Shown here piece by piece: positions 60,375 through 64,000 of a stretch of DNA of 64,000 nucleotides. Both the position numbers and the translations under genes were made by a program. Under the pieces are notes generated by a model. The model did no database searches. It saw only the letters and a program-made list of their open reading frames with translations, and was not told the origin of the DNA. Origin of the DNA: Corynebacterium dentalis (GTDB lineage Bacteria; Actinomycetota; Actinomycetes; Mycobacteriales; Mycobacteriaceae); the NCBI RefSeq assembly GCF_900232865.1, contig NZ_OCTS01000006.1:186001-250000 (forward strand), in the 5' to 3' direction. The first letter of the stretch is position 1. Every line of letters starts with the position of its first letter.

Positions 60375-60401
60375 GAAAATCCCCCTATCAATTTGGGGGA
60401 T
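60375..60401 (-). terminator. Terminator of the tRNA(CAT) gene
   Basis: On the minus strand ATCCCCC pairs with GGGGGAT over 7 bp with a 9-nt loop, followed by TTTTC. It separates the tRNA from the polysaccharide block, whose promoter should lie in the remaining 65 bp. Confidence 0.7.
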
Positions 60402-60489
60402 ATTGAACGCCTCACGTGGGGATTTAGTAAATTCTCATTTTACAAGTGCCTGCCAAAAGCACTTATTCCTAGAATAGAAAGCCAATTTG

Positions 60490-60563
60490 TGGGGCCAGCG
60501 GGGCTCGAACCCGCGACCAGCGGATTATGAGTCCGCGGCTCTAACCGACTGAGCTATAGCCCC
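60490..60563 (-). tRNA. tRNA with anticodon CAT (Met elongator or Ile2)
   Basis: The minus strand folds as a 74-nt tRNA. The acceptor GGGGCTA pairs with TGGCCCC with one G-U, the D-arm is GCTCAGTCGGTTAGAGC, and the anticodon loop CTCATAA gives CAT. The T-arm is GCGGGTTCGAGCCCCGC. It is not an initiator: the first pair is G-C. Elongator Met and lysidine-modified Ile2 cannot be separated by eye. Confidence 0.92.
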
Positions 60564-60688
60564 CGGCAACCGCACACGCTTTCTTACAAAGTGGCGCGCG
60601 ATTGGCCTGCAAGAAGTATATCCATCCCGACGTCGCTGGCCGAAACCCGCCTCGCTACTTCCCCCTCTAAGCCCTCCCACCTGCCGAT

Positions 60689-60716
60689 TTGTACCTATCG
60701 TGGCGTGGCATATAAA
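60689..60716 (+). promoter_or_regulatory. Candidate promoter of tRNA-Asn
   Basis: TTGTAC (60689-60694), a 16-nt spacer and TATAAA (60711-60716) lie about 50 bp before the tRNA-Asn gene. Confidence 0.5.
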
Positions 60717-60768
60717 GTATAGTCTCGTTGCAAAGAGAACCTCCCCGTGAGACTCTTTCCCAGCGCTT

Positions 60769-60841
60769 TCCCCCATAGCTCAGTTGGCAGAGCATTCGAC
60801 TGTTAATCGAAGGGTCACTGGTTCGAGCCCAGTTGGGGGAG
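60769..60841 (+). tRNA. tRNA-Asn (anticodon GTT)
   Basis: The plus strand folds as a 73-nt tRNA. The acceptor TCCCCCA pairs with TGGGGGA, the D-arm is GCTCAGTTGGCAGAGC, and the loop CTGTTAA gives anticodon GTT. The T-arm is ACTGGTTCGAGCCCAGT and the discriminator base is G. CCA is not encoded. Confidence 0.95.
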
Positions 60842-60848
60842 CAACACA

Positions 60849-60887
60849 AAAACCGCCAGCCGGCATCGGGTGGTGGTTTTGCCTTTT
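60849..60887 (+). terminator. Terminator of tRNA-Asn
   Basis: AAAACCGCCA pairs with TGGTGGTTTT (10 bp, one G-U) and is followed by GCCTTTT, 7 nt after the tRNA end. Confidence 0.85.
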
Positions 60888-60940
60888 CGCTAGGTTCGCT
60901 ACAGCCCTCACTCCTGTTAAGCCTTCCCCCAACCGCGGAA

Positions 60941-60988
60941 AATCCCCGAGAACCTCCTCACGGTTACTGTGAGGACTCTCGGGGGATT
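60941..60988 (-). terminator. Terminator of the fasciclin gene
   Basis: A long two-part hairpin: AATCCCCGAGA pairs with TCTCGGGGGATT, with one bulged G, and the inner TCCTCAC pairs with GTGAGGA. On the minus strand it is followed by TTTTCC, about 20 bp after the fasciclin stop. Confidence 0.8.
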
Positions 60989-61009
60989 CTAGGGGGATTT
61001 ACCCTGCTG

Positions 61010-61699
61010 CTATTTATCCATCGGAGGCATAAGCACGGAATCCACCATGTACACCACGGCGTTTTCCAACTGGATGCCACCACAGAGCACGCCTGCTTCA
61101 TTGACGCGCACGTCTTCCCCCTCCTTGGTAACCGTGAGCTCAGCACCGTTCACAGTGGTGTGGGTGCCCACTGCCTTAGAAGGTGCAGCCTGGCCATCAA
61201 CCACGTGGTAGGTCAAGATGCTCTTCAGCAGCTCCGGATCCTGCTTTAACTTCTCCACGGTCGCCGCGTCCAGCTTCCCGAAAGCCTCCTCGGTAGGAGC
61301 GAAAACCGTCCACTCGCCATCTCGGAGCGTATCGGTCAAGTCAACCTCAGGGTTGAGTCCACCGGTCAGAGCTGCAGTCAGGGTCTTCAACTCCGGAATG
61401 TTGGCGACAGCTTCCGCAATGTTCTGCTTCTTCAGTTCATCCAACGATGCCGGGCCATCCGGATGCGCCTCCGCATACGCCTGGCAACCCGGTCCGAAAG
61501 GAGCCTCGTCGTTTGCAGCTTCCTCAGAAGTAGCAGTTTCAGAGGTAGCACTCTCGGACATGGACGTCATGGTGTCCGAGGCAGAGGACATCGTTTCTTC
61601 TGCGTCATCTGAGGAACATGCGACCAAACTCAGTGACAGGATTGTTGCTCCAGCAAGGCTCGCTGCTTTCAAACCAACACGGTTGCGTTCACGCTTCAT
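61010..61699 (-). CDS. Fasciclin-domain lipoprotein (Mpt83-like)
   Basis: The 229-residue protein has a lipobox, LSLVACSS, at about residue 28, so it is a membrane-anchored lipoprotein. A Ser/Thr/Glu-rich linker (about 32-65) leads to a single fasciclin domain with the H1 motif WTVFAPTEEAFGKL near residue 130 and the H2-like ILTYHVVDGQ. ENAVVYMVDSVLMPP ends it. The domain mediates adhesion in other organisms. Mycobacterial Mpt83/Mpt70 are close analogues and are controlled by SigK, whose homologue is encoded divergently here. A candidate ECF promoter lies upstream at 61762-61789. Confidence 0.93.
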   Translation of the reverse strand: MKRERNRVGLKAASLAGATILSLSLVACSSDDAEETMSSASDTMTSMSESATSETATSEEAANDEAPFGPGCQAYAEAHPDGPASLDELKKQNIAEAVANIPELKTLTAALTGGLNPEVDLTDTLRDGEWTVFAPTEEAFGKLDAATVEKLKQDPELLKSILTYHVVDGQAAPSKAVGTHTTVNGAELTVTKEGEDVRVNEAGVLCGGIQLENAVVYMVDSVLMPPMDK

Positions 61700-61761
61700 G
61701 AGAAATACTCCCTATCCTTCTTTGAAGTTCCTACAGCAGCCCGTTGCCGCCGTCATTACAT

Positions 61762-61789
61762 GTTTCGTTGCCAAAGGGACAAAGGTTGG
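61762..61789 (-). promoter_or_regulatory. Candidate ECF sigma promoter of the fasciclin gene
   Basis: On the minus strand CCAACC (61789-61784), a 16-nt spacer and CGAAAC (61767-61762) match the general ECF pattern of an AAC-type -35 and a CGAA-type -10. The leader would be about 55 nt. SigK would be the natural sigma factor. Confidence 0.5.
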
Positions 61790-61919
61790 GTCGAGGTGGA
61801 AAAATTTTTTCAGCAATCCATAAATCCCCTCGATCTGGTCTTTTACCGGTTCTCACGGCACCCTTTGCTAACGTATGGCAAGGGCATTAACCCGCCACGC
61901 AGCATCATCTAGGACATCA

Positions 61920-62480
61920 ATGGACCGCACCGCGCAACCCCTCAGGCCGCCAGAAGAGCTCATTGCGGAGACTTCACTCGGCAAAAGAGACGCATTCTCT
62001 GAGCTTTATGACACGTTCTCCTCACTCGTCTTTGGCATCATCCTCAAAGTCACCATGAACCGAGAGATTGCCCAAGAGACTACACAGGACGTCTGGCTGG
62101 AAATCTGGCAAAAAGCTTCCCACTTTGATCACAATCGTGGATCGGTAAAGTCATGGATCGCCCGAATCGCCCACGGCAGGGCCGTTGATGCCGTGAGGAA
62201 CCATGAGGCGTCCCGGCGCCGGCAGGAAACATTCGGAAATAAAGAAGCCGCAACGGTTGCCCCACCCGTCACGGAAGGTGTAGAACGTCAAGAGGAAAAC
62301 ACCGAGGTATCCCTATGCCTTGATGCTTTGACAGAACTACAACGCGAAAGCGTATTCCTCGCCTATTATTCTGGACTTACTCAAAAGGAGATCGCCCAGC
62401 GCACGGGTGCTGGGCTCTCCGCGGTGAAAACGCGCATTCGTGATGGAATGCTGGCCCTCAGGAGGTGCATGTCAGCGTGA
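61920..62480 (+). CDS. sigK: ECF sigma factor, SigK-like
   Basis: The 186-residue sigma-70 family ECF factor has region 2 (AFSELYDTFSSLVFGI, QETTQDVWLEIWQKA) and region 4 (LTELQRESVFLAYYSGLTQKE, then LSAVKTRIRDGMLALR). Sequence and gene pairing with an RskA-like anti-sigma gene match mycobacterial SigK. The ATG at 61920 gives about 8 residues before the conserved EELIAETSLGKRDAF, like SigK. The frame also allows an ATG at 61875, which adds 15 residues. The stop overlaps the GTG of rskA (GTGA). Confidence 0.88.
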   Translation: MDRTAQPLRPPEELIAETSLGKRDAFSELYDTFSSLVFGIILKVTMNREIAQETTQDVWLEIWQKASHFDHNRGSVKSWIARIAHGRAVDAVRNHEASRRRQETFGNKEAATVAPPVTEGVERQEENTEVSLCLDALTELQRESVFLAYYSGLTQKEIAQRTGAGLSAVKTRIRDGMLALRRCMSA

Positions 62481-63241
62481 GCAACATCCAACCAAACCCA
62501 TCTGCGGACAATGACGCTGACCTCAACACGTGGGCCGCACTCACCGCGCTGCATGCCGTAGATCCAGAAGATCTTGCCATCGTTCATCGTCTACGCAACA
62601 CCCACCCAGACTTCGATGTCTTGGTTGCCCAGCATGAGAAAACGGCCGGTGATCTGGCGCAGAATGTGGCCGAACCTGCACCAGCGGAACTGAAAGCCGC
62701 TATTTTCTCTCAGTTGGATGACCACGAACAATCCCAACCAGTATCAGTGACACCGCTCCGAGCCCGAAGCAAAGCCAAGCCTGTGGCAGGCGCGGCGCAC
62801 AACCGGCCTTCGGCATCGGTTGTCACAGCATTAATCGGAGTGGCTGCCGCCTCGGTCCTCCTGATTGCGGGTGCATTCGCATGGCAAACAAATCTCTGGC
62901 CTTCCAAGGACAAGGCTCAAACCGAATCCACCATCACCGAAGTCAATGTGGCAGGCGGCGAAATCTCTCTCGAACGAGCAACCGACACGGATAGCGGCAT
63001 TGTGCGGTTAGAGAATATACCCGCCCCAGAACCAGGTAGCGCATACCAAATGTGGCTGGTAGGGGAAAACAGTTCCACATCTGCAGGAGTGATGGAACGC
63101 AGTGACATCAAACCGCATATGGAAGCCACAGTGGAAGGATTACAGCAAGCGGACAGGCTCATGATCTCCGTGGAACCCTCAGGCGGTTCCGCAACCCCAT
63201 CGGATAACCAGGTGGCCAGCTTCACGCTGGCACAGGAGTAA
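62477..63241 (+). CDS. rskA: Anti-sigma-K factor RskA-like protein
   Basis: The 254-residue protein has a cytoplasmic N-terminal anti-sigma region (WAALTALHAVDPEDLAIVHR), one membrane helix (ASVVTALIGVAAASVLLIAG, about residues 112-131) and an extracytoplasmic RskA domain. The RskA hallmarks YQMWLVGENSSTSAGVM and LMISVEPSGGSATPS are present. It should hold SigK inactive at the membrane until regulated proteolysis. The GTG at 62477 overlapping the sigK stop is preferred; an ATG at 62465 is an alternative. Confidence 0.92.
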   Translation: MSNIQPNPSADNDADLNTWAALTALHAVDPEDLAIVHRLRNTHPDFDVLVAQHEKTAGDLAQNVAEPAPAELKAAIFSQLDDHEQSQPVSVTPLRARSKAKPVAGAAHNRPSASVVTALIGVAAASVLLIAGAFAWQTNLWPSKDKAQTESTITEVNVAGGEISLERATDTDSGIVRLENIPAPEPGSAYQMWLVGENSSTSAGVMERSDIKPHMEATVEGLQQADRLMISVEPSGGSATPSDNQVASFTLAQE

Positions 63242-63284
63242 ACTCACCCCGATAAGAAGTTCGGCGGGGTCAAGTTACACACGG

Positions 63285-63290
63285 TAACGT
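63285..63290 (+). promoter_or_regulatory. -10 element of a leaderless permease promoter
   Basis: TAACGT is followed by 8 nt and the ATG at 63299, without a ribosome binding site. Confidence 0.4.
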
Positions 63291-63298
63291 CACCTCGC

Positions 63299-64000
63299 AT
63301 GGAATCCTCACACACCGATGAAGCGCAGCCATCCTCCGCACAGCCCGCGTTAGCTCGTCGCCTCGGCACCTTTGATGCTGTCGTCATCGGTCTGGGATCA
63401 ATGATCGGCGCTGGTGTGTTCGTTGCCTTTGCACCCGCAGCCGCCGCGGCGGGCAGCTTGCTGTTCGTGGCATTGGCGCTGGCTGCTTGCGTCGCATATT
63501 GCAACGCAACATCAACCGCACGCCTCGCCGCCGTCCACCCAGCCAGCGGCGGCACCTACGTCTACGGAACGCGGCAACTCGGCCGGCTGTGGGGCTACCT
63601 CGCGGGGTGGTCATTCATCACGGGCAAGACCGCCTCCTGCGCGGCCATGGCGCTTGCGGTTGCCCACTACCTCATCCCCATCTTCTTCCCCTTCACTCAC
63701 GGAAACTACGCAGGGCTCGTTGCCGCGCTGGTGGTAGTAGCCATCACCGCGCTGAACCTGTGGGGAATTCAGAAGTCCGCGCTGGCCACTCGGTTGATCG
63801 TGGCGTTTGTGCTGGTCTCGCTCATCGTTGTGCTGGCCGTGGCGTGGTTCACGAAGGGCCAAGACAGCGCCGGATGGACCATGTACGTTCCTTTGAACGA
63901 GGCCGCCGCAGCGAATGCTAACCCTGCAGGAGCCCGTGGCGTTTCCGGCAACACCGTCACCCAAGATCCCGGCCTCTACGGCGTGCTGCAAGCCGCCGGA
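63299..64000 (+). CDS. APC family amino-acid permease, N-terminal part
   Basis: This is an uninterrupted frame from the ATG at 63299 to the end of the window (234 codons visible, no stop). After a polar tail, the APC signature FDAVVIGLGSMIGAGVFVAF forms helix 1. Later segments are TARLAAVHPASGGTYVYG with the family SGGTY motif, LWGYLAGWSFITGKTASCAA, and ITALNLWGIQKSAL. The family moves amino acids or polyamines with protons or by exchange. It lies 57 bp after rskA on the same strand but seems to have its own leaderless promoter. Confidence 0.88.
   Translation, partial: MESSHTDEAQPSSAQPALARRLGTFDAVVIGLGSMIGAGVFVAFAPAAAAAGSLLFVALALAACVAYCNATSTARLAAVHPASGGTYVYGTRQLGRLWGYLAGWSFITGKTASCAAMALAVAHYLIPIFFPFTHGNYAGLVAALVVVAITALNLWGIQKSALATRLIVAFVLVSLIVVLAVAWFTKGQDSAGWTMYVPLNEAAAANANPAGARGVSGNTVTQDPGLYGVLQAAG

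Noticed and set aside
38654..60489. Prophage, IS element or integrase explaining acquisition of the polysaccharide locus
   Set aside because: No transposase, integrase or terminal repeats are visible, and I saw no duplicated tRNA 3' end at the left border.
60784..60972. Open frame across tRNA-Asn
   Set aside because: It begins inside the tRNA and crosses its terminator; there is no coding support.
1..64000. CRISPR array or tandem-repeat array
   Set aside because: No regularly spaced direct repeats were found anywhere in the window.

Overview
The window is a chromosomal segment of a Corynebacterium-type actinobacterium. I base this on near-textbook corynebacterial GlnA, GlnE, AceE and AcpM sequences, on high-GC codon use over most of the window, and on many genes with leaderless-type starts. 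The gene order sucB/aceF, lipB, lipA, DUF4191, RDD, glnA, glnE, glnA2, panB, RNase H/phosphatase, zinc ribbon, Nif3, ptpA, SURF1, DUF3052, aceE, acpM follows the Mycobacterium tuberculosis order from about Rv2215 to Rv2244. The species cannot be fixed from the sequence alone.

Layout. 1-8.7 kb: end of the dihydrolipoamide acyltransferase gene, lipoate synthesis (lipB, lipA), a DUF4191 membrane protein, a LysE-type exporter, an RDD protein, glutamine synthetase I (glnA), an Hsp31/DJ-1 protein and ketopantoate reductase (panE). 8.7-21 kb: thrC, a secreted lipocalin with an unusual leader, a fructosamine-kinase-like protein, a GT-C membrane glycosyltransferase, an MFS transporter, a heme-oxygenase-like protein behind a DtxR-like box, glnE, glnA2 and panB. 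21-30 kb: two DUF202 proteins, a SPOR-like small protein, an RNB ribonuclease, RNase P RNA, RNase H/phosphatase, a zinc-ribbon coiled-coil protein, Nif3, ptpA, SURF1, tRNA-Val and DUF3052. 30.7-38.7 kb: aceE, pirin, an alpha/beta hydrolase, acpM, a broken SDR gene, a small exported protein and a serine hydrolase.

38.7-60.3 kb is a surface-polysaccharide locus that is visibly more A/T-rich than its surroundings. A plus-strand block (wecB, a HAD phosphatase, a nucleotidyltransferase-kinase fusion, a nucleotidyltransferase, a glycosyltransferase) converges on a long minus-strand block. That block holds GT4, a hypothetical, GT2+GT4, Wzm, Wzt, PP-loop protein 2, wecC, a small protein, GT2+GT2, a PP-loop-like remnant, a GalE-like epimerase, an acetyltransferase, PP-loop protein 1 and ugd. 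The enzymes imply UDP-ManNAcA, UDP-uronate and O-acetylated sugars, exported by an ABC transporter.

The most unusual feature is that each of the two nucleotide-sugar 6-dehydrogenase genes (ugd, wecC) is directly preceded by a gene for the same uncharacterised 381-residue PP-loop ATP-pyrophosphatase-like protein. I propose that these modify the uronic carboxylates, for example by amidation. The locus ends at a tRNA(CAT) and a tRNA-Asn. The last 3 kb carry a fasciclin lipoprotein divergent from a SigK-like sigma factor with its RskA-like anti-sigma factor, as in the mycobacterial SigK regulon, and the start of an amino-acid permease.
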